Assembly (NCBI GenBank): GCA_963727415.1
Contig: CAVSGF010000003.1
Coordinates: 1,116,001 to 1,180,000, forward strand
From: DASQPR01 sp963727415
GTDB taxonomy: Bacteria > Actinomycetota > Actinomycetes > Mycobacteriales > Micromonosporaceae
DNA: 64,000 nucleotides
Direction of reading: 5' to 3'
Shown here: positions 35,524-47,998 of the stretch, piece by piece
How the letters are laid out: the number at the start of each line of letters is the position of its first letter
Numbering within the stretch: position 1 is the first letter of the stretch
The notes under the pieces: model-generated
Told to the model about the DNA's origin: nothing
What the model saw: the letters and a program-made list of their open reading frames with translations, nothing else
The model's database searches: none
Translations under genes and position numbers: made by a program

Positions 35524-36249
35524 TCAGACGACGAGTATCGACCGGAGCGCGGCCTGATCCGAGGCGGTCAGGCCGTGCGCTCGCGCCCAGCCGTCGAATC
35601 CGCCCCACTCCCGCTCCACCAAGGTGATGGCCTCGGCCATCACGGAGGCGGACGGCTCCCACTCGTCGTAGTAGGAGTCCGGCATCTGCGGCAGGCCGAG
35701 CGCGGTGCGGCGGTCGCGGGACCGCTCCCGGATCGCGCTGGAGGCCCGGCTGCTCCGGGCGTAGTCGACGCAGATGTCGGCGTCCGCGACACCGATCAGG
35801 GAAAGAATCGCGGCGACCACGATCCCGGTGCGGTCGCAGCCGATCTGACAGTGGATCAGCGCAGGCGCGAACCCGTCCCCGGCCAGGTCGCGGATGGTCG
35901 CCACGATCGCCGTGCCGTGCACGCGCAGCATGCTGGCGTACTGCTCGGGCCGGGTGCCCGCCGAGCCGACGTCGCCGATCGGGACATTGCGGTAACCGAC
36001 CGGGTGCGCCTCCAGCGGCCCGCGCCCGAACGCCGCCACCTCGGGAACGTCCCTCAGGTCCACCACGGTACGCAGGCCCAGCCGGCCCACCAGCGCGTCC
36101 GCGTCAGCGACGGTCGCGTACGCCACCGAATCGCTTCGGAACAGCACGCCGGTTCCAATCGTCCGGCCACCCGCCACCGGGGTACCGCCAAGATCCCGGA
36201 AATTGGCCAGGCCCTCAAGGCCGGCTGACTGTCCGGCACCCGCCGCCAT
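35524..36249 (-). CDS. Tyrosine-protein phosphatase (PtpB-like)
   Basis: 241 residues from ATG 36249. N-terminal ANFRDLGGTPVAGGRTIGTG and the active loop HCQIGCDRTG (nucleophile Cys, Arg) are diagnostic. C-terminal lid region DSYYDEWEPSAS. Cytosolic or exported status unclear; no signal peptide. It lies beside a Ser/Thr kinase gene on the same strand (54 bp apart), suggesting a signalling pair, though of different residue specificity. Confidence 0.9.
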   Translation of the reverse strand: MAAGAGQSAGLEGLANFRDLGGTPVAGGRTIGTGVLFRSDSVAYATVADADALVGRLGLRTVVDLRDVPEVAAFGRGPLEAHPVGYRNVPIGDVGSAGTRPEQYASMLRVHGTAIVATIRDLAGDGFAPALIHCQIGCDRTGIVVAAILSLIGVADADICVDYARSSRASSAIRERSRDRRTALGLPQMPDSYYDEWEPSASVMAEAITLVEREWGGFDGWARAHGLTASDQAALRSILVV

Positions 36250-36302
36250 CAACGAACCCGCGCCGGTCCGGCCGCGCTGTCACTGCCGCCAGGCGATGCC
36301 AT

Positions 36303-38018
36303 CTACAGCCCCTTCAACGTTCGGTAAACGTGCATAACCCAGCCGGTTTGCCGTAGGTAGGTGACCCCGACCGCGTACAGGAAGATCGCGACACCGATAT
36401 GAGCGCCGCGCGCGGTGAGCCGCCGCCGATGCATCCAGCCTTCGATAACCAGGCGCCCGACCAGCCGCAACACGACGAACACGCCGAAGCCCACGACGAC
36501 CGTGGACAGCAGCACCGAAGGCGCGACCACGATGCCGCTGGTGGCACGGTTGGACGCCGCCCAGATCATCCAGCACAGCGCGGCGAACACGCCGGCGGTG
36601 GCGGTCCACCCGCGCCCGCGCTTCCAGACCCGCCATCGGTCGCCCATCGGAACCCGGACCCGGGCCGGCTGCGCCGCTACCGGTTCGTTCTGCTGGTACG
36701 ACGGCGGCCGGTTGACCACCGAAGCACGGCCGACCCGCATGGCGACCTCGTCCGCCGGAGCGACGGAACCGGAACCGCCAGAAGCCGGGCCGCCGGAGCC
36801 TGGAGCACCGGGCGAGGCACCGGATGGCGTGCTCCCGGGCGAGGCCGGACCGGCGCTCTCCGCGGCGCTGCCGGCCGGCGTGGCTGACGGGGTCATCACG
36901 GCCGGCATCTGCTGCAGATCCGCCTGCTGCGGGAGCTTGGCGGCTCGGGCCCGCAGCGCAACCAGCTCGCGCTCCAGCAACTCGATCCGGCCGAACGCGT
37001 CCGTCTCGGTGCCCGCGAGCACCGGCCGCGCCCGGCCAACCGCGCGGCCGCCGTCGTGCCCGGCCGACGCCGGCGCGGCCCGGTCCGACCAGTCCAGCCC
37101 GAGATCCGGTACGCCGGCACTGCGCACCAGCACCGCCAGCCGGTCGATCCATCCGGGCAGATCACGGGTGCCGGGACGATCCACCGGACGATCCGCGAGC
37201 GGAGCCAGCAGGTGATCACGGAGCGCCGGGCGTCCCTCGAAGACCGGGTGCCTGTCCAACGGCGTCGACGTGCCGCGCGGCGGTGAGCCGGTAACGATGA
37301 AGTACGCCACGGCACCGAACCCGTGCACGTCGTAGCTGGGCGAGACCTGGCCCTGCAGCGCTTCCGGACCGCCCGAGTCGGCGGTATAGGCGATCTGGGT
37401 GATCTCCTCGTGACGCCAGTAGCGGGCCCCGGTGAAGTCGATCAGCCGGACATCGCCGTTGGTCAGCACCATCAGGTTCGACGGCTTGATATCCATATGA
37501 AGCACGGCACAGGCGGCGTGATCATCCGGAAAATGCAGGGCCCGCATGGTGTCGGCGAGGGTGCGCAGCGCCGCGGGAGCGTTCAGCCGTGGCCCCGCAC
37601 CGCGGACGGCGGCGTTCGTCACGTACTCCCGAAGATTCACGCCATGCAGGTAGTCGTATATCTGATAAGGCACCGCGTCACGAGTCGACGGGACCGCACC
37701 GGTCGGATGCGGCGGCGGCCCGTAGAAGCCGTCGGCACGACGGCAGATCCCGGTGACGCCCCGGTTGTTCAGATCCATCAACGCCGCGTCGCCCTTGTCC
37801 CAGGACCGCAGTTCGTCGGCGAGCGGCCGCTTGGGGTCGATGCGGAACACCTTCACGGTGATCGGCGCGCTGGTGACACCGCCGCAGATGCGCACGCCGC
37901 GGTACACGTCGGCTTGCCCGCCAGAGCCGATCCGGGCGACCAGCCGGTAGCGCTGGTACGTCTCGGGTAGCGGGCTAGCTGGGCCACACACGAGGTCAAC
38001 CAGTGCCGGTTCGGGCAT
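36303..38018 (-). CDS. Membrane Ser/Thr protein kinase-like protein with unusual catalytic motifs
   Basis: 571 residues. N-terminal kinase fold: glycine loop IGSGGQADVYRG (about 30-41), ATP Lys in ITVKVFRI, catalytic loop HMDIKPSNLMV in place of HRD, and LIDFTGARYW in place of DFG. Asp, Lys and Asn of the catalytic loop remain, so activity is possible. Then a helical segment (IELLERELVALRARAAKL), a Pro/Ser/Gly-rich linker (about 385-430), and three hydrophobic segments (about 482-500, 505-530, 540-560). The C-terminal multispan anchor differs from single-span PASTA kinases. Confidence 0.85.
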   Translation of the reverse strand: MPEPALVDLVCGPASPLPETYQRYRLVARIGSGGQADVYRGVRICGGVTSAPITVKVFRIDPKRPLADELRSWDKGDAALMDLNNRGVTGICRRADGFYGPPPHPTGAVPSTRDAVPYQIYDYLHGVNLREYVTNAAVRGAGPRLNAPAALRTLADTMRALHFPDDHAACAVLHMDIKPSNLMVLTNGDVRLIDFTGARYWRHEEITQIAYTADSGGPEALQGQVSPSYDVHGFGAVAYFIVTGSPPRGTSTPLDRHPVFEGRPALRDHLLAPLADRPVDRPGTRDLPGWIDRLAVLVRSAGVPDLGLDWSDRAAPASAGHDGGRAVGRARPVLAGTETDAFGRIELLERELVALRARAAKLPQQADLQQMPAVMTPSATPAGSAAESAGPASPGSTPSGASPGAPGSGGPASGGSGSVAPADEVAMRVGRASVVNRPPSYQQNEPVAAQPARVRVPMGDRWRVWKRGRGWTATAGVFAALCWMIWAASNRATSGIVVAPSVLLSTVVVGFGVFVVLRLVGRLVIEGWMHRRRLTARGAHIGVAIFLYAVGVTYLRQTGWVMHVYRTLKGL

Positions 38019-38183
38019 GACCCACCTTCGCGTATCGGATATTTCTCGGGCTCGTCAAAGGGTAGCGGGAGCGCGCGACCCGCGTGCGGGGCCCTCACCC
38101 CCAGGCCCGGGCAACGGGCGCAATCAGGCCTCGACCGCAATATTCGGTCGCACACTGACGGGGGCGGGAGGTAGTAAGAAGGC

Positions 38184-39422
38184 GTGCAAACCGAGTACGC
38201 GTATCGGACCGCTACCGCGGACGATTGGGATAAAGTCAGCCTTCTGCTCGGAGAGTCCTTCAACGAGGACATTTCGGATGAGTGGAGCGCAATTGAACGC
38301 AGCGTGTTCGAGCCGGACCGGACCGTCCTGGCCGAAGCGCCCACGGCCGGTGGCCGCGAACTGGCCGGAATCTCGTCCGCGTTCACCCGCGACCTGACGG
38401 TCCCGGGAGGCGTAGTGCCGGCCGCGCACGTGACCATGGTCTCCGTCAGCAGCGTCCACCGGCGCCGCGGCATCCTGCGTGCGATGATCTCCCGGCTACA
38501 TGATCAAGCGCTCGGCCTGGGCGAGCCGGTCGCCGTGCTGTGGGCCAGCGAGGCCCGCATCTATCAGCGGTTCGGATATGGGCTCGCGGCCAGCCGACTG
38601 GTCATTGAAGCGGACCGGCGCGAGGTCGCCATCCGGCCGGAGGCGGCCGTGCCGGAAAACGGGCAGATCCGCAAGATCGACCCGAAGCAGACCGAGCAGT
38701 TCGTAAAGGTGTACGAGCAGGTGCTCGCCGACCGGCCCGGGTGGTCGGCCCGGAACGAGGCCTGGTGGCGATACGTCACGGCAGACCCGGCTCAGACCCG
38801 CGACGGCGCCACCGCGATGCGAGCCGCCGTACATGAGGGGCCTGATGGCGTCGATGGCTACCTGCTGTGGCGGGTGAAGCCCGAGTGGGAAACCACGCCG
38901 TCCGGGACGGTGAAGATCCGCGAACTGGTCGCCACGACACCCGAGGCGTACCAATCACTTTGGCGATATGCCATGGCCATCGATCTGACCAGGAAGGTGA
39001 GCAGCGGCTTCTCCAGCCCGGACGAGCCCATGTACTACCTCGTCGATGAGCCACGCGCGCTGGCCGCGAAGGTCACCGACAGTCTCTGGCTGCGGCTGCT
39101 GTCGGTCCCCGACGCGCTGGCCGCGCGCCGCTACGCCACGCCGACCGACGTGGTCCTGGAGGTCACCGACCGCGACCTGCCCGCCAACGCCGGGCGATGG
39201 CGACTGACCGGCGGTCCGGGCGCGGCTCGATGCGTCCCGACCGGCGATCCCGCCGACATGCGTCTTGACGTGGCCGCACTGGGAGCGGCCTACCTGGGCG
39301 GTCCCGCACTGGCGCCGCTGGCCGCCAGCGGGCTGGTGACCGAGCTTCGGCCGGACGCGCTCCGGCAGGTCAGCACCGCATTGCGCGGTCAGCGTGAGCC
39401 GTCGGCGACCGAGGTGTTCTAG
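38184..39422 (+). CDS. Eis-like GNAT N-acetyltransferase
   Basis: 412 residues, GTG at 38184. Eis layout: N-terminal GNAT domain (TMVSVSSVHRRRGILRAMIS, the acetyl-CoA loop, about 87-106), second GNAT-like domain, and C-terminal sterol-carrier-like domain (MRLDVAALGAAYLGG). The usual C-terminal carboxylate is Phe (TEVF). Homologues acetylate aminoglycosides, peptides or proteins; substrate unknown. Confidence 0.92.
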   Translation: MQTEYAYRTATADDWDKVSLLLGESFNEDISDEWSAIERSVFEPDRTVLAEAPTAGGRELAGISSAFTRDLTVPGGVVPAAHVTMVSVSSVHRRRGILRAMISRLHDQALGLGEPVAVLWASEARIYQRFGYGLAASRLVIEADRREVAIRPEAAVPENGQIRKIDPKQTEQFVKVYEQVLADRPGWSARNEAWWRYVTADPAQTRDGATAMRAAVHEGPDGVDGYLLWRVKPEWETTPSGTVKIRELVATTPEAYQSLWRYAMAIDLTRKVSSGFSSPDEPMYYLVDEPRALAAKVTDSLWLRLLSVPDALAARRYATPTDVVLEVTDRDLPANAGRWRLTGGPGAARCVPTGDPADMRLDVAALGAAYLGGPALAPLAASGLVTELRPDALRQVSTALRGQREPSATEVF

Positions 39423-39432
39423 GGTTGGCTCC

Positions 39433-39907
39433 ATGAGCGATGGCGAGCGGCGGCGCCGCCGGATCCGCGGCCACCGGCCGTCACCACCGGTGCCCGGACC
39501 GCCGTCGGCGCCCACCGCATCGACGCCACGCACGCACCCGCCGAGCCACCGCAACGACGCCGGACATCTCCGACGACGTCGATTCCAGCGTGGCCGGCGA
39601 GGATCAGCACGATCGAACCGTCCGGGCCGGCGGCACCGGTGGATGGCGTGAACGCGACGGCGAGCGTCGGACCGGCGACCAAACGCCGGCCGGCCATCCT
39701 TCGCCCAGCCATATGATGTCGGCCCACGAGCGTGATGAGCGTGACGAACGCAGCCTCCGGGGGCTGATCGGAGGCGGCTCTTCGCAGGTGACGGTCCGTG
39801 CTGCGATGCGGGCCAGGGACGCCTCCCGGCCCACCGACGACGACCTGGCGCATGCCGACGCGACGCTCACCATCATCCATCGCGGCTGGGTTCCGAGAGA
39901 CGACTGA
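39433..39907 (+). CDS. Conserved hypothetical protein (frameshifted)
   Basis: Begins MSDGERRRRR at 39433 (11 bp after the previous stop) and ends in another frame with SLRGLIGGGSSQVTVRAAMR and TIIHRGWVPRDD. Both ends look like a conserved actinobacterial protein of about 155-160 residues, so a +1 shift between about 39480 and 39560 is likely. Middle is Arg/Pro-rich and low in complexity. Function unknown. Confidence 0.6.
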
Positions 39908-39937
39908 TCGCGCCGGCGTCCAGCCCGACGGCGGTTG

Positions 39938-40396
39938 CTAGGAAGCCCGCGAGTTCTTCTCGTACGCGGTGACCTCGTCGATGCGGCGCTGGTGCCGGGG
40001 CTCGCCCGAGAACCGTGTCTCCAGGAACGCCGTCACCAGCGCGGTTGCCTCGTCGCGCGAGTGCTGCCGCGCCCCGATCCCGACCACGTTGGCGTCGTTG
40101 TGCTGCCGGGCGAGCGTGGCGGTCTCGTGGTTCCAGGCGAGCGCGGCCCGGACACCGGCGACCTTGTTCGCGGCGATCTGCTCGCCGTTGCCGGAGCCGC
40201 CGATGACCACACCGAGGCTGCCGGGGTCGGCGACCACCCGCTCGGCGGCCGCGACGCAGTACGCCGGATAGTCATCCTGCGCGTCGTAGGCCGCCGCGCC
40301 GCAATCAACCACGTCGTAGCCGAGCTTGGCCAGCTCGGAGTTGAGGTGAGCCTTCAATTCGAAGCCAGCGTGATCCGAGGCCAGATATACCCGCAT
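39938..40396 (-). CDS. rpiB: Ribose-5-phosphate isomerase B
   Basis: 152 residues. Interconverts ribose-5-P and ribulose-5-P. Motifs: MRVYLASDHAGFELK, DYPAYC, VVIGGSGNGEQIAANKVAGV and NDANVVGIGARQHS. The position usually taken by the catalytic Cys of LacAB/RpiB enzymes is Ser in GGSGNG, as in mycobacterial-type RpiB which uses Glu (the E in GNGEQ). Confidence 0.95.
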   Translation of the reverse strand: MRVYLASDHAGFELKAHLNSELAKLGYDVVDCGAAAYDAQDDYPAYCVAAAERVVADPGSLGVVIGGSGNGEQIAANKVAGVRAALAWNHETATLARQHNDANVVGIGARQHSRDEATALVTAFLETRFSGEPRHQRRIDEVTAYEKNSRAS

Positions 40397-40406
40397 GACC
40401 GGCAGT

Positions 40407-41597
40407 CTAGATCTGGACCGCGACCAGGCCGGCGCGCGCCTTCGGGGTGAACCAGGTGCTCTTCCGGGGCAACTTCAGCCGGGCCAGGTTGACCGCCACA
40501 AAATCGTCTACGGTCACCGGCGCGATCAAAACCGCGAGCGTAGCCCGGCCGGCGTCCACCTCTGCGCGCAGCCACTCGGCCGGGTAGTCACCGCCGACGT
40601 AGTTGATCCGCTTGTCGCCGGGGTCCAAGCCGAGGGCACCCTTGATCAGGTGGTGCTCGACCAGTGCGTGGTCCAGGTTGTCCACGATGCTTCCACCGGG
40701 CTGGGCGGGCAGCCGTAGCGACCAGGCGCCATCGGGTGCGTACACGTTGATGGTGCCGGTCTCCGGAATCCCGGGCGGCGCGTCGCGCCGGGTGACCGGC
40801 GCGCCGTTCGCGCGCAGGCGCTCTACCAGGTCGGCGCCGGAGACGTCCGCGGTGATGAGCCGGTTGTACGGCTGGATCGCGACCGATTGGGGTGTGGTTA
40901 CCACGGCCAGGAACCGGTCCAGCCCGGCACGTTGAGCGGCCAGGCTCCGGTGGTTGCCGTCGGCGACCACCAGTTCCCCGCCTCCGGCGAGCTTGAGCAA
41001 CAGGTCCCGGCGGGGGCCCGGACCGACCGGCCAGATCTCGTGCCGTCGCCCGGCCGGGTCGATGTCGGACACGATCGGCTCGCCGGCGTCAGCAACCGCG
41101 CTGGCGAGGGCGTCGTGCAAGGCGTCCGGATCGCCGGTGGCCAGCAGCAGCACCGGCGACATCAGGTGCCCGATCGCTTTGGCCAGAGCCACCCGCTCGC
41201 GGACCTTCTCGATGAAGACGTCCTCATTGCGGATGATCAAGCCCGGCTCGTCCGCCGATGTGGAGATCTGATCGGTGGCGGCCATACACCACAGCCCGTA
41301 CGCCACGGCGCCGTCGGGCGCCGTGATCCGGTAGACAACCGCCACGTCGGCATGCCGCGCGTAATGCCCGTCAGCCTTGGCGGCGGCCAGTCGCTGTGCC
41401 GCCCGCGGCAGGCTCGCCTCGAACGACTGACCCAGCTGATCCGGCGCGCGATGTGGCATCTCCACGGCCAGCGCGCTGTGCGGGTTCGCCCGGATGATCT
41501 CGGTGATCTCGGCGTCATCGGCAAACTCGTCGTAGTTCTGCGAGCCGGTACCACCGGTAGACAGCCAGGCGTGAGCAAGCGGGTAGGCGATCGTCAT
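40407..41597 (-). CDS. DUF1015-family protein
   Basis: 396 residues from ATG 41597. Conserved features: YDEFADDAEITEIIRANPHS, FIEKVRERVALAKAIGHLMS, VVADGNHRSLAAQRAG and KSTWFTPKARAGLVAVQI. DUF1015 proteins are widespread and uncharacterised, with possible kinase or phosphoserine-related roles suggested for some. Ten bases from rpiB on the same strand. Confidence 0.88.
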   Translation of the reverse strand: MTIAYPLAHAWLSTGGTGSQNYDEFADDAEITEIIRANPHSALAVEMPHRAPDQLGQSFEASLPRAAQRLAAAKADGHYARHADVAVVYRITAPDGAVAYGLWCMAATDQISTSADEPGLIIRNEDVFIEKVRERVALAKAIGHLMSPVLLLATGDPDALHDALASAVADAGEPIVSDIDPAGRRHEIWPVGPGPRRDLLLKLAGGGELVVADGNHRSLAAQRAGLDRFLAVVTTPQSVAIQPYNRLITADVSGADLVERLRANGAPVTRRDAPPGIPETGTINVYAPDGAWSLRLPAQPGGSIVDNLDHALVEHHLIKGALGLDPGDKRINYVGGDYPAEWLRAEVDAGRATLAVLIAPVTVDDFVAVNLARLKLPRKSTWFTPKARAGLVAVQI

Positions 41598-41682
41598 GGA
41601 TACCGACGCTACGGTCTGCGGCACCGCCCGGCACGAGCGGGTTACCGGCATCCCGCAGGACGGGTTGGCAGCGATTGATCGG

Positions 41683-42345
41683 TCAGTCGAACATGGGTTC
41701 GACGTCCCGGGTGCGCTTCAGTTCGAAGAAGCCCGGAGTTGAGCTGACCATCAGCACGCCGTCCCAGAGCCGGCCGGCTGCCTCACCCTTCGGCGCCGGG
41801 GTAACGACCGGCCCGAAGAACGCAACCGTTTCGCCCGGGTTCGGGCCGGGCGCGTGGATGACCGGCGTGCCGACATCGCTGCCGACCGGCGTCATTCCCG
41901 CGTCATGGCTCTCGCGGAGCGCCCCGTCGAACTCGGTGGACGTGGCCGCCGCCGCAAGGCCGGTGTCGAGGCCGCGCTCGGCCAGCACGGCCTGGAACAT
42001 TTCCTCGCCGACGGCTTGCTTGTCCAGGTGGATCCGGTTGCCGAACGCGGTGTACAGGCCTCGCAGCGCCTCGTTGCCGTATTTCTGCTCGACGGCGATC
42101 GCGACCCGGACCGGGCCCCACGCCTTGACGAGCATGTCGCGATAGCCCTGTGGCAGGTCGTCCCGGTCCTCGTTGAGCACGGACAGGCTCATGACGTGGA
42201 ACGCGATCTCGATCGGACGGACCTTCTCCACTTCGAGCAACCATCGGGACGTCATCCAGGCCCACGGACACATCGGGTCGAAGTACATGTCCACGTGGGC
42301 CGCGTCGGCCATACGCTCCGTGGTCGAAACCTGCGTATCAGTCAT
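41683..42345 (-). CDS. DsbA-like mycothiol-dependent oxidoreductase (Rv2466c type)
   Basis: 220 residues from ATG 42345. Thioredoxin-like fold with active site DPMCPWAWMTSRW; the second Cys of a CxxC is replaced by Ala, as in many actinobacterial members. Central helical insert, then VGTPVIHAPGP (cis-Pro loop). Family members act with mycothiol and can reduce nitro compounds. Cytosolic, no signal peptide. Divergent from pepN. Confidence 0.88.
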   Translation of the reverse strand: MTDTQVSTTERMADAAHVDMYFDPMCPWAWMTSRWLLEVEKVRPIEIAFHVMSLSVLNEDRDDLPQGYRDMLVKAWGPVRVAIAVEQKYGNEALRGLYTAFGNRIHLDKQAVGEEMFQAVLAERGLDTGLAAAATSTEFDGALRESHDAGMTPVGSDVGTPVIHAPGPNPGETVAFFGPVVTPAPKGEAAGRLWDGVLMVSSTPGFFELKRTRDVEPMFD

Positions 42346-42562
42346 CGGATACCGCCTCCCGAGGGAATACTTGTCAACTTTACCTTTGCTTGAGCAAGCG
42401 AAACCCGCGACATCACCCGTGCGTGAGGCCAACCACTCCGGTACCAGGTCGGCGCGCGTGAAAGACTCCCTGGATACCGTGCCATGGAGGCCCGGCCCAG
42501 ACAATCAACAGTCGATCGCGACGCCGCGATCGCAAGACGCCGGAGTGGAGCGAACAACTACC

Positions 42563-45124
<2,562 letters not shown>

Positions 45125-45171
45125 GGCGTGGACCGCGGGTCCGGTCGCGGACCGTTCGGAGTACCGATGCG

Positions 45172-45203
45172 AATAGGCTCACCCGGGACCGGGTGAGCCT
45201 ATT
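45172..45203. terminator. Bidirectional terminator between pepN and DUF5130 gene
   Basis: A 13-bp perfect stem (45172-45184 with 45191-45203), loop GGGACC, with AT-rich ends on both strands. Separates convergent genes. Confidence 0.88.
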
Positions 45204-45256
45204 TCGCGTCGATCTTGACGGTGCCGGCGGATGCGCGGCCGGTCAGGCCGGGCCGG

Positions 45257-45688
45257 TCACGACGCGCTTGGTGCGTGCCCGGCCTGGGCGGACAGCTGAG
45301 CCAGCCCGGACACCAGGCCGCCGGCCAGGTCGCCACCGCCGAACGCGGCCGACATGGACATCGCGGCCAGCTTGGCTGACCGGTCCGGAATCCGCCGCTT
45401 GGCCGACTCTCCGGTGACGATCTCAAGTACCCGCTGGTTAGGCGACACCGCGATCAGGACGCTGTGACCCGGGTCGGGCATCTGGCTGTGCAGCTTCTCA
45501 GCATGCCCCCGGACCGGATTCTCCAACGGCCCGACATACACACTGAAGGTCAGATCGCTTGACGAGTCGGCGAGTCTCAGCGCCTCGTCCAGCCGCAGCA
45601 GCTGACGGGTGTTGAACGGGCCGTTCAGCGCGTCCGCGCGAGCGGCGGCCTGCAACGAGTCAGCCGAGATCAACTCACCAGCTGTCAC
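45257..45688 (-). CDS. DUF5130-family protein
   Basis: 143 residues, GTG at 45688 with GGAGG. Contains a TPM-like fold: FSVYVGPLENPVRGHAEKLH, VLIAVSPNQRVLEIVTGESA and a Gly-rich helical end. Related proteins are actinobacterial and lack known activity. Overlaps the upstream small membrane protein gene by 14 nt. Confidence 0.8.
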   Translation of the reverse strand: MTAGELISADSLQAAARADALNGPFNTRQLLRLDEALRLADSSSDLTFSVYVGPLENPVRGHAEKLHSQMPDPGHSVLIAVSPNQRVLEIVTGESAKRRIPDRSAKLAAMSMSAAFGGGDLAGGLVSGLAQLSAQAGHAPSAS

Positions 45689-45980
45689 TTGCGCCTCCGA
45701 TCTCGCCGGTATGCACGACCTCGGGCCACTCCGATTGGTCCGGGCCCACTTCGGTAGCGGTCAGCGCGCGCGCCTCGGTGTCTGCCTCGGCGACCGCGGC
45801 GGCGTTACCGCCCGCGACATACCACACCGGAGCAGTCTCGAACGGCCGACCCGGACGGTAGCGCCGCCCGCGAGCCGCGCCCGGAACGTATGCCAGCAGG
45901 AACACCAGCGCGATCACGGCCAGCGGGATGCAGACGAAGACGAGGACGGTCTCTGTGATGGACAAACTCAACGCCCCCAA
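45675..45980 (-). CDS. Small conserved membrane protein
   Basis: About 101 residues. One N-terminal transmembrane helix (VLVFVCIPLAVIALVFLLAY, about 12-31), then cytosolic RRYRPGRPFETAPVWY, a motif I know from actinobacterial proteins next to DUF5130. Start uncertain: TTG at 45980 or 45971, both close to a G-run. Function unknown; likely works with the DUF5130 protein. Confidence 0.7.
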   Translation of the reverse strand: MGALSLSITETVLVFVCIPLAVIALVFLLAYVPGAARGRRYRPGRPFETAPVWYVAGGNAAAVAEADTEARALTATEVGPDQSEWPEVVHTGEIGGASDSW

Positions 45981-46116
45981 ATGGAGGAAAAGAATCGAAC
46001 ACCTAGACCGTAGCGGAGCAACCTGAGGTCACGGGCGGCGGGTGGATGCCTGCTTCGACTGCGAGCCGGCACACAGGCTCTGACGCGACGGCCGGGCCGG
46101 AGGCTACCGTGAGACC

Positions 46117-47374
46117 GTGACCGATCCTGCCCTGCACGCCGCCGCCCAACGCCTGGACCGCGCCGACGCCATCGCTGCCTTTCGCGACCGTTTCGTCATC
46201 GCCGATCCGGACGTCATCTACATGGACGGCAACTCTCTCGGCCGGCTACCGCACGCCACCCGCGAGCGCCTGCGTGCCGCTGTCGAGGAGGAATGGGGCG
46301 GTGAGTTGATCAACGGCTGGGACCACTGGATCGAATTGGCTCGTACCGCGGGCGACGTCCTGGCCGGCCTGGTCGGCGCCCAGCCCGGCGAAGTGGTCTT
46401 GAGCGACTCGACCACCGTGAACCTCTACAAGCTGGCGACGGCGGCCATGGACGCCCGACCGGACCGCCGGGTGATCGTCACCGACGATGACAACTTCCCC
46501 ACCGACCAGTACGTGCTGCAGGGCCTGGCCGCCGCCCGGAACCTGGAGCTTCGCGTGATCAAGACGGATATCGACACCGGCGTACGGCGCGACGACGTGC
46601 GGGACGCCGTCGACGATGACACTGCGCTGGTGACGCTCTCGCATGTGGCGTATCGGTCCGGTGCGATCGCCGACATGGCCGGGATCACCGCGATCGCCCA
46701 CGCCAGCGGCGCGCTGACGCTGTGGGATCTCTCCCATTCGGCCGGTTCGGTCCAGGTCGACCTGGCCGGCACCGGCGCCGACCTGGCGGTCGGTTGCACG
46801 TACAAGCACCTCAACGGCGGCCCGGGCGCCCCGGCGTTCCTGTACGTCCGCGAGGACCTTCAGGACTCGATCCGCCAGCCGATCTGGGGCTGGTTCTCGC
46901 AACGGGATCAGTTCGCGATGGGCTCCGCCTACGAGCCGACCTCCGGCATCGACCGGTTCCTGGTCGGTACGCCGAGCATTCTCAGTGGGTACGGTGCTCT
47001 CGAAGGCGCCAAGATCAGCGCCGAGGCCGGGATCGACGCCATCGCGGCCAAGGGGCGGGCACTGACCGAGTACGCGATCGAGCTGGCCGACGCCTGGCTC
47101 GGCTCGCTACGGATTCGACCTGGCCTCGCCCCGCGACAGTGGGCGCCGTGGCGCCCATATCACCCTGCGCCATCCGGCCGCCTGGCAAGTCTGCCAGGCA
47201 CTCAAGGCGGCCCGGGCGATTCCCGACTTCCGTACCCCGGACCGGCTGCGCCTCGGCTTCGCGCCGTTGTATACGCGGTTCGTAGACGTGTACGAAGGAA
47301 TGAACCGCCTGCGCGGCATCATGGCCTCTGGCGCCTACCAGGACTTTCCGACGGAACGGTCCCGCGTGACCTGA
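46117..47374 (+). CDS. kynU: Kynureninase (one +1 frameshift)
   Basis: About 418 residues. PLP enzyme cleaving kynurenine or 3-hydroxykynurenine to (hydroxy)anthranilate and alanine. Motifs: YMDGNSLGRLP, STTVNLYKLA, LWDLSHSAGSVQVDL, PLP-Lys in CTYKHLNGGPGAPAFLY, and GIDRFLVGTPSIL. Near 47101-47108 the frame shifts +1; YGFDLASPRDSGRRGAHITL then continues to a TGA at 47372. No other kyn gene is nearby, so NAD supply or tryptophan breakdown cannot be told apart. Confidence 0.92.
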
Positions 47375-47498
47375 GCAGCGCCCCGCCGACCGGATCACAG
47401 CCTCTCGGCCGTTTCGGGCGTTTTGAGTATAAAAAGTGGCAATAATTGTCCCGGACGGAGCGGCCGCACGTCAACGGCCGTCTGGCTGGGAGGCGATC

Positions 47499-47996
47499 AT
47501 GCGATGGGTCCGCATCATCCTTGTGTCATGTGCCACCGTCCTACTGGCCAGCGCTTGCATTCCGGCCTCGGCCAGCGGGGCCACCCTACTGATCGTCAAT
47601 CCCAGCTCCATCCACGCGGGCTACGCCATTGAGGTGCGCGCGACCTGCGGCGACAACGTCAACCCCGCGTTCGTCCACTCGAAGGCATTCGGGTCGGTGA
47701 CCCTGGTGCCGTCCCGTGGCATGCTCCGCGCCACCGTGACCGTCCCGAGGAGTACCGCGGTGGGCACCTACGCCGTCGACCTGTCCTGCGCCAGCGGGCA
47801 GCAGAGCTCGGCGAAGCTCACCGTGCTGAGTTCCGGCAAGCCCAACAAGAGTTATGGCCCGCATACCGGCGGCGGCGAGATGGCAGCCACCCTGATCGGA
47901 AGGATCACGCTCTATGGCGGCCTTGGGCTCCTCGCGGTTGGACTCGCCACCTGGCTACTTCTAGGCGCACGCCGCAGGAACACAGCCCGCGGCTAG
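47499..47996 (+). CDS. Secreted protein with sortase-like sorting signal
   Basis: 165 residues. Signal peptide (MRWVRIILVSCATVLLASAC), then a beta-sandwich-like domain with two Cys (about 50 and 97), a C-terminal GPHTGGGE (about 120-127), a hydrophobic helix (about 132-155) and ARRRNTARG. This Pro-x-Thr-Gly, membrane span and Arg tail is the layout of cell-wall sorting signals. The class F sortase gene starts 2 bp after the stop, making this its probable substrate. Confidence 0.78.
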   Translation: MRWVRIILVSCATVLLASACIPASASGATLLIVNPSSIHAGYAIEVRATCGDNVNPAFVHSKAFGSVTLVPSRGMLRATVTVPRSTAVGTYAVDLSCASGQQSSAKLTVLSSGKPNKSYGPHTGGGEMAATLIGRITLYGGLGLLAVGLATWLLLGARRRNTARG

Positions 47997-47998
47997 CG

